Source of the DNA: Daucus carota subsp. sativus
Taxonomy: Eukaryota; Streptophyta; Magnoliopsida; Apiales; Apiaceae
Direction of reading: 5' to 3'
Assembly (NCBI RefSeq): GCF_001625215.2
Contig: NC_030385.2
Coordinates: 38,899,598-38,963,597, forward strand
DNA: 64,000 nt
A model generated the notes under the pieces. The model was not told where the DNA came from. It did no database searches and worked only from the letters and a program-made list of their open reading frames with translations. Below are positions 1 to 12,000 of the stretch, piece after piece (position 1 is the stretch's first letter; each line of letters starts with the position of its first letter). Both the position numbers and the translations under genes were made by a program.

Positions 1-1213
1 AATACATGATCGAGACATTATCCCGTCCGAACAACGATTAACCAGCAGTTGAATTCCAGAAAATAGCCTAGTTCTATGTTAGTTCTATATTTGATCCGAG
101 GGAAATTCTAACATTAACAATTTCAAAGACAGGACAAAGTGTGGTTACATAACGTTTTCATTAAATAATATATGATGATAAGTATACTTGGTACCATTTT
201 TTTAATTGATGATTGGCTTTTTAACACGTATATTGAGGTGTAAAAAAATAAAATTTATTTTTAATAAAAAGTTTACTTTTTTTATTCAAATAAAAATTTA
301 GATTCTAAATTTTATTTTATATAAATTTTATAAAAAATAAATGGTTAGATGTAATTTTTCTAACATCTTTAAATATGTGCAGAAAAATAAAAAATAGTTA
401 AAATGTGTTGGAGAGAGTATTATATAAACTCTTAGTGGAGTTTATAAATTAATATTACTAATCTTGTATTATTTTTTTTAGAAGTCACATATTTGATTTT
501 ATTACATAAAATTCATAAATTTTAATACTTATCATATGCTTTTCGGCCCTAAATCCTACTCTTTCCGTCTCTTATTAGTTTTCCTATTTGTTTTGACACG
601 TTTGACAACGCACACAATATTTTTAGTTTCATATTAATATTAAATATAAAACTTTTATCGTATTAAAATACTCATAAATACGAATTAAACAAAATCACTC
701 CTAATTATATTTGATTTTATAAATTTAACGTAAATTAGTCATTTATCTTATGCTATGAATTTCCTTTCGAGTGATACAGTCTGTACAGATCTGCGTTAAA
801 ACTTAACGCATAAAATGTGTACTCATCAGTCATGACTCATGAACTTAATTAATACAGTACTACATAATATCATTGATGTATTTAAAATACAGTGATATAG
901 AGTATAAGAGTATATACTAGTTGTATTATTTTGACTTTAGGTTACATTTGTAAATGAGAATCCGTAACTGATGTATGTGCAGGCTCTGGCGCTCTGCTAT
1001 CGAGCACCTACCTATAAAAACCGTAACATCTGTATTTAAAACTCAGAAAGTACATATATTCCTGGGAACATTTCTGCCAAACTAACAGTACATTTTATTC
1101 AATGAAATAGTAGGGGTCTAATAATGGAGTGTTTTTTTTGCTCATATTTTTAAGTAGACTGTTTGAAAAGGAGAAAAATTCTTGCAAGAGTAACTATCGA
1201 AGTGATGGTTAAA
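1..1213. other. AT-rich intergenic DNA, no gene seen
   Basis: I see no coding exon, RNA gene or bounded mobile element here. Short open frames are unsupported and the DNA is AT-rich with many homopolymer runs, as expected for decayed plant intergenic sequence. Confidence 0.6.
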
Positions 1214-1215
1214 TA

Positions 1216-1435
1216 CTCCCTCCATCTCCATGAGTTGTATATATTGGGGAACGGAGAATATAGTTGTGCAATCTATTTTTAAAATTTTTCTTTTCTGAAT
1301 TAAAATTTGGATATTATATTTTTATACAGAAAAAGAAAATCTCAAAAATAAGTTACGGAACTATATTTTATAAGAGCATTGAAATGCGTGTCGAGCAGTT
1401 AAAAGAAACGTATAGAATTAAATGGACAGAGGGAG
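1216..1435. mobile_element. Stowaway-type MITE (diverged)
   Basis: The left end reads CTCCCTCCATC and the right end GACAGAGGGAG, an inverted pair of the Stowaway (Tc1/mariner) terminal type. TA dinucleotides lie immediately outside at 1214-1215 and 1436-1437, matching the TA target duplication. There is no transposase; the 71-codon open frame inside is incidental. Confidence 0.7.
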
Positions 1436-1482
1436 TATGCAATAAGGCTCGACAAAGTGACACTGTCGCTGTGCGCTAGGTC

Positions 1483-1724
1483 TAGGCCGTTTGGGTGAGC
1501 TTAAAATAAGTGCTTATTGCTTAAAGTAAAAAAGTGAAGTAAAAATTAGAAGCAAGTTAAGATGATAGAAGTGTTTGGGAAATAAGTATAAGTCGTGAGA
1601 CAAAAGCTAGTATTTGTAGCTTTTTTTAAATACTTCTGGACTTCTTACACAAACGATACAAATAAGTGCTTTTAACTTATAATTACAGAAGCCGGGTTAT
1701 AAGCCCGTGCCAAACACCCATCAA
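1483..1724. mobile_element. hAT-like MITE (TIR only)
   Basis: The left end contains GGCCGTTTGGGTGAGCTTA. The reverse complement of the right end reads GGGTGTTTGGCACGGGCTTA, an imperfect terminal inverted repeat of a common plant hAT-MITE style. Internal sequence is AT-rich and noncoding. I could not define a clean 8-bp target duplication, so the ends are approximate. Confidence 0.45.
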
Positions 1725-2865
1725 ATGTTTTTTCTAAAAATAAGTAATTTGAGATTAATTTTCGTAATAAAATAATTCTATTGAAGGTTGTTATCTCCGC
1801 TACGTATATACTATCTCCTCGATATTGATATTGTCGTGTAAAGAGACAATGCATATTTATCTTCTTTCTTTTTTGTTGTCATAACGCATATTTATCTTAA
1901 AATAGCGGAGTCCCTATCTTTTTTATGCATATTTATGAACGATCCTTCATGCTTATCTTTTCTTATTTATCATTTCTAATATATCATTTAGACTTAATTA
2001 AATTAAACAATATACATTCTACATCATTTAGAATAAAAATAAAATTGCGACAAATTTTGAAATACATAATATTACTCATTCATAAATCAATAATATTAGT
2101 GAAATGCGTCGGTGTCCTTACTCATATCTGATATTGAGATTGAAAGGAATGTATTTAAAAAAATTCAGTTAAATCTCATCAAATTCTTAAATAATCTCAA
2201 ATCTACTTATTCAAATGTCACAATTCGACTATTTGACAAATCCATCATAAGCAAACCAAAAGATTATAATTTATTATTAATATTCTATTACATTTATTTG
2301 TACACTGAACTATAATATTCTCTCAGTCGGGGCTGGATTAATGTTACTTTCTAGATCAAGATTCATAGTTTAGCACTTAAGTAACTAACACTGTCCATGA
2401 CGCTATTCTATAAATGATCGATGCGTACAAATTTTCTAAATATGTGGGCGCTAACTCCGCTCCGGTGCACTGTGTTGTTGTGTTGGAGTGCAAAGGACAT
2501 AAACAACGATTTGACCAACCATAAGAGGCCTTCAGTCGATATTTATGTTTGGATAAAGACAAGTGAAGCTTAAATTTTTATTCGATATTTTCCTTCATAG
2601 TATGTAACTGTAATCAACATTTACTTTATCGCGCATGGTAGTTTAAAAGTTAAAACCACCGAATCAAACAAACTAAGGGCTCTGGTTGATACTTCCCCCC
2701 GACCCTCCGGAATATATACATTCGTATTGAACACGAAGATTAAAAAAAATTATAAAATAACGTAAAGCAGCGAGAAAGAGAAAGAAAAGTAGTGGTGAGA
2801 CCCATTAATATTTAAGTGATAGATTTGGAAAGGCAGATGAAGTTAGTAGATGGGATTTTATATTA
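1725..2865. other. Intergenic, no feature seen
   Basis: AT-rich stretch between two MITEs. I find no splice-consistent coding exon, RNA gene or terminal repeat. Confidence 0.5.
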
Positions 2866-2867
2866 TA

Positions 2868-3101
2868 CTCCCTCCGTCCTAAAATACATGTCACTTTGAC
2901 TTTTTCACGTAATTTGAGATGCAAAAATAATATACTTCTGCATATTATTTTTCAAAATTTCATTTTCTGAATAAAAATTTAACATCGATATTTTTATTCA
3001 GAAAAGGAAATTTTGAAAAATAATATGTAGAAGTATATTATTTTTGCATCTCAAATCACGTGAAAAAAGTCAAAGAGACATGTATTTTGGGACGGAGGGA
3101 G
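2868..3101. mobile_element. Stowaway MITE, near-perfect palindrome
   Basis: This 234-bp element begins CTCCCTCCGTCC and ends GGGACGGAGGGAG, with TA duplications at 2866-2867 and 3102-3103. The arms match over nearly the full length: a left-arm stretch from the ACGT near 2908 through the TTTTTCA stretch is mirrored around about 3000-3065. A transcript would fold into one long hairpin. The high arm identity suggests a fairly recent insertion. Confidence 0.85.
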
Positions 3102-3103
3102 TA

Positions 3104-3760
3104 AAAGTTTACTACTTTGGGAAACTTTTGAAAAGTATAGAATTGAACGAGACATCCCGAAAAGAAAAATGCATAGAAATCAAAGAAATGGAGGGAGTAT
3201 TTGATATTGCTGCTAGTTTAAGCTATGCCTTACAATTTGACACGTAACACGCTAACACGAAACGAAACGACACGAAAAAAATGGATATAAGTTTTGATTT
3301 TCGATACACGAAACACGAAAGTACACGAACACGAAATTACACAATAAATTTCGTGTCGGATATGGGTTTTCATTTGGGGTACACAAATATACGAAATATT
3401 TGAACATAATATTTATTATATATATGTTATGATATATTAAATATATAATTGTGTATAAAATATATATTTATATGTATGTGTGGATATATATTGTAGATTC
3501 ATTAACAAATTTATAGAGAATTGTATACAAGTACAAATAATTATTCACATTTAATAAAATTATAAAGGAAAATATATATTAAATTTATTTTTTGATTAAA
3601 AAATATACTAATATTTTTATATATAATATTAAAAAAAACACGAAATGTTTCGGATCAGCTACAGATTTTAAATTAAGTACATGAAATTAATAACAGGCGA
3701 ATACGAGTTTCACTACACGAAATACGAAAATATATGAAACGAAACGATTGTGACCGGCTG
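3104..3760. repeat. MITE fragment and ACACGAAA-rich repeat
   Basis: A lone Stowaway right end (GGAGGGAGTA near 3190-3200) lies just beyond the intact MITE, suggesting nested or tandem insertion. From about 3239 to 3370 and again from 3620 to 3750 the DNA is made of degenerate ACACGAAA/ACGAAACG units, separated by AT-rich sequence. No gene is visible. Confidence 0.5.
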
Positions 3761-4221
3761 TTTAAGCCCAAAGAGGTGGGGCACGTACTGCGTACATAGT
3801 TAACAGAGTGATGAGACTGGAGTGGTTTTTAACCGTGAGTCAGTTTCTGACCATAGGACTTCTTTTACCTTTGACCAGAGACACGTACAGGACTCCCTTT
3901 GTACGGTTGTTTACGTTCGCATGTATTTTGTGTTTTTATATATAATTGTATAACATTATTTTAATTAATATTTTTTATAAAATTTTAAACATCAAATTTT
4001 TATTTAAAAAAATTAAAAAAAATTATGAAATTATATTTTATAGAAATCTCAAAATACGTTTCAAAAAATTATGTAAAAATCTGCTGAAATAAAGGGAGTA
4101 ATGCTTTTTCAAATACATCTTCAAAACAACCGTTAAGTAGTACTAAATTTTTATATGCGTAATTAGTTTAATTGAATTTTACTTTTCAATAATAATGAAC
4201 TTTTATATACTATAAAAACTA
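3761..4221. other. Intergenic flank of the Helitron
   Basis: AT-rich DNA with a lone AAGGGAGTA-like MITE end near 4093-4101. Nothing coding is recognisable. The final base, A4221, is the left host base of the Helitron insertion. Confidence 0.4.
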
Positions 4222-6619
4222 TCAATCAATATATATATATAAAGGAGGATGCGGGTGTCTCCAGAATTGTTCGATTGAGTCTTCTTATTTTTCCTAAATT
4301 TCGGATAGAAAAAATATAATTATAATTCAAAAAATCAGGTTCAAGAATTCTAAAAGTAATACAACTCTTTTCTTATCCGATTCTGAAGATAATACAATTC
4401 TTTTCTTATTTACAAATCTTAAAAGCAATAAAATTATATTTATTCAAACTAACAATCATAAATAAAATACAATTTAAAATTTGTAATGTACTTGCCCTCC
4501 TTCTCTCCACCCCCTCATCCCCGTCATAATCTTTCTTACTGTTAGTAGTATTCTTCTTCCCGCTGTCCAATTTCTCCATTATACCACACTCTCAGACCTC
4601 CCTCTAATCTTCAGTCCTCTACTTTGCCCGGAAGTTCAATGTTTGAAGGCAGTAAGCATACAAGAACGCAAAAAAGACTGTAAATTATATATAATATAAT
4701 AAAAAGAGATAAACATCTCTCTTTTCTCTCCCGTTTGCTTTCTCTCCTCTCTCGCAATCTCTCTTCTCTCGATCATCTCTCTTCCTCCTCTCGACCTCTC
4801 TCTCTCCCTCCTCACCTGAGAAAATAGCTAAAAGATAGTAATCGGTTGAGATATAAAATAAAAATCTTAACAAAAATATAATAACTAAAATTTGTGAAAT
4901 TCTGATTAGTTAACAAATAGAAATCTTACAAGAAAAGAAAGATAATTCTAAACAATTAAAAAATAAAATCTATGAAAATGGATATATTTATCCAATTATA
5001 ATTATAATTTTATCATAATATAAATGATTCTTGAGAGGATATGCAGGTTATAAAAGAAAAGAGATAATTTTAAACAATTAAAAAATAAAATATATGAAAA
5101 TGGATATATTTATCCAATTATAATTATAATTTTATCATAATGTAAATGATTCTTGTAAGGATGCGCAGGTTATGTGGAGTTTTTAGAAATTTTTCATTTA
5201 ATTTTTTTAATAGGTGAGTTAGCTAAAAAATAGTAATCGTAAAAGAGATATAATTCTAAGTAGTTAAGAAATAGGAATTTTAACAAAAATATAATAGTTA
5301 AAATTTATGAAATTCTAAGTAGTTAGTAGAATAGGAATACTAAAAGAAAAAAGAGATAATTCTAAACAATTAAGAAATAGGAATCTTATAGAAAAAAATA
5401 ATAGCTAAAATCTATGAAATTGGATATATTTATCCAATTATAATTATAATTTTATCATAATGTAAATGATTCTTGATTATTATTGTGTTTGAGGGGAGGG
5501 CGGCTCAAATTAATTTTTATCTAAATAATAATAAATTTTCTATTAGTGTTATGTTTGACGGGAAATCGGCTAAAATAATTTTTATTATCTAAATTATAAT
5601 ATATATATTTTTAAATAAAACAGGACCACAACTTAAAATAATTTTTATCCAATTATAATCTTTAACTTTATTATAATTATAATAATTTTTATTAGTATTG
5701 TGTACGGTCAGGCGACTCAAACTAATATCTATATTAAAATATTTTGTTATTAGTATTGTGTTTGATAAGAGAGTGGCTCAAACTGATTTTTATCTATATT
5801 ATTATATTTAATTTTATCATAATTATAATAATTATACATTAATATTGTCTTTGATGGGAGGGCGGGCCAAACAATTTTTTTTATTAGTATTGTGTTTGAC
5901 AGGAGGGCCACTTAAGCAAAATTTTATATTAATTATAATATTTTTTATTAATTATATGTTTAACAGGAACATGACTCAAAATAAAGTTTATGCAATTATA
6001 ATATTAATTCGTATCAAAATTTCTAAAAAAGATTCTTGATTAATATTATGTTTAAGGGGAGGGCGGCCCAAATTAATTTTTATCTTAATAATAATAAATT
6101 TTCTAGTAGTATTATGTTTGACGGGAAAGTGACTAAAACAAGCTTTTATCTAAGTTAGTATTTTTTTATTAAAACGGGACCATGGCTTAAAATAATTTTT
6201 ATTCAAATATAATATTTAACTTTATCATAATTATAATAATTTTTTATTAGTATTGTGTTTGATGGTAGGACGACTCAAACTAATATCTTTGTTATATTTT
6301 TTTGTTATTAGAATTGTGTTTGACAAGAGAGCGGCTCAAACTAATTATTATCTATTTTACTATATTTAATTTTATAATAATTATTGATTAATATTATCTT
6401 TGATGGGAGGACGGTCCAAACAATTTTTTTTAATAGTATTGTGTTTGATAGAAGGACCACTTAAACAAATTTTTATATTAATTATAATATTTTTTTATTA
6501 ATGATATGTTTAACGGGAACATGACTCAAAATAACTTTTATGCAATTATAATATTAATTCGTATCAAAATTTATAGAAAAATTCATAACGCCGCCGCGAA
6601 GCGCGACTTTATTCACTAG
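4222..6619 (+). mobile_element. Non-autonomous Helitron, complete
   Basis: The 5' end is TCAATCAATATAT followed by AAAGGAGGATGCG. The 3' end carries a GC-rich hairpin at about 6591-6606 (CGCG-AAG-CGCG), then a short T-rich spacer and the terminal CTAG at 6616-6619. It sits between host A4221 and T6620, the A|T insertion typical of Helitrons, with no target duplication. No RepHel protein is encoded. The interior is repetitive: a unit of about 90 bp near 4949-5040 recurs at 5069-5160 and partly at 5398-5475. A segment of about 550 bp is duplicated (about 5470-6030 and 6031-6580). A short motif resembling TATTAGTATTGTGTTTGA recurs roughly 14 times. A second copy begins at 63137. Confidence 0.85.
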
Positions 6620-8700
6620 TTCCAACTAAAATGAGTTATTTACACAAAATTAGCGCACATTAAACAATCCTATATAATATATGTTTTTTTTTACCGCCAC
6701 CGTTCTCCTTTCATATTTTCAGTATCATCATCACTGTCACTACCTACTGCTCCAAGTTTCATTATACGAATGTTCGTGAATACTCGAACGCGCCAGTTGA
6801 TATCTATTGACAAGTATCCTGCTTGTTCGAATTAGATATGTTCGACTATTATTCGTTTTATGTGACAAATCGCCCCTTCCTTTCTACTCCTTGTTATGTT
6901 CGTATGAGACGATTGAAGTCCGATTTCGGTATCCTTATACTGATATTGAATTTATGGGACATCAATATTATCAGACAACTTAATTCGATTTTTTGTCGAT
7001 ATTAAACTAAATTTGAGAATTCATAATTTCAGAAGCAAATGTCCCAGCTAGTTACATTATTTACTTTTAGTTCAGTTTATATGAGAAAAGATACTCTTGC
7101 ATGGATATTGGTCACGTATTTAACGAAGTTACATAAAATATATAATATAAAGAGTGAAATTTTCACGTTGTTGGTCAAAAATTTCAAAATTTTATAAAAT
7201 AATAGTTGAAATTTTAAAACAACTATCATCGGATTTTTTCTTCATTTTCGAAAGAGATAATTGCTGTCAATTCAGATCAATGATATGTCGTTAAAGATTA
7301 AAAATTAAGGGATAAATTTTAAGATGATGGTTAAAATTTTCATAAAATATTGACCAATTACCAACAAATTTTTATCTCCATCTTCAAAATACTTTTTAAT
7401 TTTTAATCTTTAACGATGTATATTAACGTAAACTTACGTTAATATACATCGTATATACACCACATCGTATCATTTCTTAACACCACATCATATAGGGTTA
7501 AAATGTTATTAGAATTGTGTTGGGTAATCTAATTTCATCTAACGCTATATCGAATAACATTTTACAACAGAAAAAATGTTACACAAAATATTTTTAGATT
7601 GTCACACCCTAGTTTTACCTTGTTGTCATACTCTGTGCACATAGATTTTAACCTCACGCACTTGCTTACAAAAGAGTTAGTTGTTAAATGATTGATGATG
7701 AGTACTTGAGGAGGGGATAATCAGTCAGAGGATTTGTAAAGAGGCGATTGCTCATTAGTTCTTGACAAGGGGAAATGCTACATGAAGTAGTGTTAAGTTG
7801 CTTTTAAAACCTACGATGCTACATAGTGTAACGTTCTATATTTAAAAAAAACCACGTTAGTGAATAGTATTGAGTGTCATTCTTGCAACTCTGTTATTTT
7901 GCAAATTACTTGTACATTTTGTGATATTTAGGGTCTTTTCCTCGACTAATGCCCAAAATAATAGAGTTAAAAGAAAGATCTCAACTATCATTTATTAACA
8001 TCAAATAATCTGATATTTTGATTTCAGTAGAAAATACAAGATCATGTTGCGTTTTAGGAACATCCTACAAAATGTTACAAAACGTTACATCATCGTTTTA
8101 AAAACAAAACGCAATATGAAATAGTCTTTAAAGTTTCAAAATACTTGATCGTGTAGCGTTACAAAGAAAAAGAGGATAAACATAATATTTTGAATTATAA
8201 AATGATAACTCACGGTCATATTCTGCAACATTGATATTTGAGACATTTTCTTGAAAATTATGATAAATTATGATAGTCCGGATAAACACAACATTCACGT
8301 CAACCGCTTACTTACACCATTTAAAACTAAATTTGAATAACTAACAAATATCTAAAGCATTTGTAAAAAAAAAAAAAAGTTACCATCTCTTAAATTTGAA
8401 TAACTTAAAAAAAAAAAAAAAAAACCCTAAACCATTTGCAAGGGGAAAAATAAACTTTTACCATCTGTTTGGAGCAGGGGGCTCAGTATGAATGATATTA
8501 GCAAGAAATGTTGGTGAAGCATGAGGAGAGTATAATTAAAGGAGAAATGCATATGATAAAAGGCATGACAAAGCAAAGTAGCCAACAAGTGTGTGTGTGT
8601 GTAAACTGTCCCCCACATACTCATATATCTCCATCTCTCTTGTACATTTTTCATGAGTCCAAAAAGCCACTGCCCATTGTCTTTTCTTTCACTATCTCCT
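6620..8700. other. Upstream region of ARF4; inverted repeats
   Basis: No gene seen. An inverted repeat spans about 7288-7416, with arms built around GTTAAAGATTAAAAATTAA and its complement. A second, perfect 19-bp palindrome with a 2-base spacer occupies 7413-7452. A-rich runs lie at 8368-8382 and 8408-8424. The last few hundred bases are the likely ARF4 promoter. Confidence 0.5.
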
Positions 8701-8703
8701 CTT

Positions 8704-8711
8704 CAATAAAT
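8704..8711 (+). promoter_or_regulatory. Possible TATA box for ARF4
   Basis: AATAAATA lies about 340 bases before the ARF4 start codon, in a CT-rich plant promoter setting. If used, transcription would begin near 8740 and the leader would contain several short upstream open frames (8743-8769, 8842-8859, 8892-8936, 8900-8917). No transcript evidence is available. Confidence 0.3.
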
Positions 8712-9019
8712 ACCATGTACATTTCTTAGAACTCTCTTGTTTATGCTCTCACTTGTGCAAATGGGTTAGCAAAGATTCATACTTTAAGCCTCTCTCTTTT
8801 TATTCACTCATCTTTTTGGCCTTCTGGGCTTCTTTCCAAACATGACTTTTTCTTCTTGAATTCACTACCCTTCTTTTTATTCACTGTACCCATGTCATCA
8901 TGTTTGAATACATGTAAGTCTTGTGCCAAGAATTGACTTTATTCTTGATAAAAATCCAATCTTTCTGCATTTGCTTCTTTTTGTGCATCACTTGTTTGAT
9001 ATTCCATCTGGGTGAAAAA

Positions 9020-9048
9020 AAACACACACAAAAAACAAGTGTGTGTTT
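9020..9048 (+). promoter_or_regulatory. Perfect hairpin abutting the ARF4 start codon
   Basis: AAACACACAC at 9020-9029 pairs perfectly with GTGTGTGTTT at 9039-9048 across a 9-base loop, and the ATG begins at 9049. In the mRNA this gives a 10-bp stem directly before the start codon. Structure is seen in the sequence; an effect on translation is inference. Confidence 0.4.
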
Positions 9049-12000
9049 ATGGACATTGATTTGAACCATGTTGTGAGTGAGGTGGAGGAGGCTGCAGTTT
9101 GCTGTTTGTCCTCTTTAACTTCTTTAAGCTCTTCTACTATTTCAACTACAATGACTGATGGTGGTGCTGCTGCTGCTCCAATGTTCATGGAGCTTTGGCA
9201 TGCTTGTGCTGGCCCTTTGATCACACTTCCCAAGAGAGGAGATTTAGTTGTTTATTTCCCACAAGGCCATTTGGAACAAGCTGCCTCTGACTTGAGTTTC
9301 CCACACATTGAAGCTTCTAACTTTGGCCTCAGCCCTCAGATTTTTTGCAAGATTATGGATGTTCAGCTACTGGTTGATATATTTTGTGCTTTCTTGCAAT
9401 GAACACATTGTTTTTCACTTGATTAGCTATATGGTATTGTGTTCATTCTCACATTATGGCTTGATATTTTGGATTTTTGTTGAAACAGGCAAATAAAGAT
9501 AATGATGAGGTCTACACACAGCTAACTCTCCTTCAGGTTCCAGAACCAGAGGTATATTTGTCACTTGCTTGTCAATTTATCATTAAATTATATGGAAATA
9601 TCTAGTCTTTGTTACTACTTTTTATAATCTGCATTGTTGGAAACTTCTATAATCCGCATTATTGGATAATTTATTTTTCTTATGTTCAGCCTTTTTTGTT
9701 GCAATGTTTTGTCCTTGTTTTGGAAGATTTAGCTCCCTCTTCACAATTGATACACTTGTTTGTTCTTTTTTCTGAAGATGAGATTTATGTGTTTGTAGCT
9801 TCTCAGGTTTTCTCCATTCATATATATCATTAGAGTTATCTTGTTAACGTTATGTCCACTCGAATGTTTTTTCTATTTCTTAGGAGGCTTAAAAGCATTT
9901 ATACACCCTGTTCATCTACATTTTGCGTACATTGAATGCACCTTGTTTAGTCCGAACTAGAACTTTTATAGTGTGTTTGGAACAAAACCTCTGCAGACCA
10001 ACTACTTTCTGGGTTAACTACCGAAGCAAGAAGATTAACAAGCTACGTGCATTAGTATGAAAATTAGATTCCAAAGATACACATACAGAATGCGAGTGAA
10101 CTTGTATTGTAATACACTATGAGTGGTTGGCAGGAGAGGTAGAAAATAGAATGATGAATTGATAAGTTTAATTAAGAATTCAAAAATGAAAACTACAGAC
10201 AAACTCCATGTTTGTTGCTTACTACCTCTTTCTGGACTTATATGCAATGATAAGATCCTAATGGTGACACATTTTGGTACATTCTTAGTTTCCGGCAACA
10301 AATTCAGACGAAAAGCAAAATGAATACCTTGGGTTGGACAATGAGGAGCGTGGTGCTACACCCACAAAAACAACCCCTCACATGTTCTGCAAGACCTTGA
10401 CTGCATCTGATACCAGCACCCATGGAGGATTTTCTGTTCCGCGTAGAGCTGCTGAAGACTGTTTTGCACCTCTGGTATTACCCTTTTTCCTACCCTTTTT
10501 CTAGACCAATTCATAATAATTCAAACGTGTTGCACATGTCATGTTGCAGGATTACACACAACAGAGGCCCTCTCAGGAGCTTGTTGCCAAGGATTTGCAT
10601 GGAGTGGAGTGGAGGTTCCGTCACATTTACAGAGGTTGTTGCTGGACATTTCACTGTGGATTATAGAAGAAGGGCTTTTTATTCAGTAAACTGTTGTTTC
10701 AGGTCAGCCAAGGCGACATCTGCTAACAACTGGGTGGACTAATTTTGTAAGCCAGAAGAATCTTGTTTCTGGAGATGCAGTCCTCTTTCTAAGGTATATA
10801 TATCATACATCTATATCAATATGGCTGCATCTGATGCCAACGTGTTTAATCTGTTGTTTTCCATCAACAACCAGAAAAGAAGTCAAGGTTACATTTGTTA
10901 GAGAAAACATGTGACCGTGAATATGAAATTTTAATAACCACAAATATGAAATTCTAATAATCACCTAGATGTCAGGACAGATTCAATGATAAAAAACAAA
11001 CAAAATGATGACTATCAGCTGACAGGAGTGTCTGATAGCAGAGGGCCAGAGTTTACTTGATTACTTTTTGATAATGTTTGGCTTAGCATTGTAATATATT
11101 ACATAATTAACAACTTTAGTTTCTGTCGAAAAAGTTATAATGTTCGACTAGTAGCAATGACTTGCTATTCAAGAACATCTGGAAAATATCAAACTATGGT
11201 TTTAAAATGACTAATATCTCTTCGCCCAGCTTACACTATGGAGACTTAATTTGTTTACTACATTTTTATGTAGGGGTGAAAATGGAGAGCTACGATTGGG
11301 AATCAGAAGGACTGTACGACCTAGAAACGAGCTTCCAGACTCAGTTCTTGGAAACCAGAAATCTTATCACACTGTTCTTTCCTCAGTAGCTAATGCTATA
11401 TCCACTAATAGCCCCTTTCACGTTTTCTACAACCCAAGGTACTACATTTATCTTTGTTTACTGAACTAAAAGAACTCTATTGATTGTTTCTTTGTCCAGC
11501 AACAGTCTCTTTGTTCTAGGCACTTCACCAATAAGTAAATAACTCGCAAACCGAAGTAGCGCAGGGAATTCATATCAAATTGACTTCTAGTTCTTAGAGT
11601 ACTGCATCAATAGTTCTCAGACATAACTTTACTTCATATTGCTTTGTAAGTTGTATCACACAATAATTTTTTTTTGTGGATTTTATTTTTTCCAATAAGT
11701 CGGAAGTGTAGTGATTGATTTTAAGAAACTGATATAGATGTAGTCTTACCATATGGGCACATGCCTTAAAAGGAGGGTTTTGATCGCTGTAAGCTGAAAC
11801 ACTCAAACTCTAAGCATAGGGTAATGATTGCATATAAGCACTACCTTCAGCCTCTCACCAGTAAGGTACCTTCTTCAGAAGAAAAAAATTTATAAAAGTG
11901 TGGAATAATTTACACTCATGCAACCGAAACACACTGGTGTCGGCCAATCTTCTTTTTGCATAAAAGGAACACAACCATGATGAGTTTGTTGGCAAGCTTT

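Noticed and set aside
4685-4873. Charged Arg/Glu-rich open frame in the Helitron
   Set aside because: Comes from a CTCTCT-rich tract; no RepHel or captured-gene motif.
8988-9233. Minus-strand open frame opposite ARF4 exon 1
   Set aside because: Shadow of the ARF4 coding frame; no independent splice or homology support.
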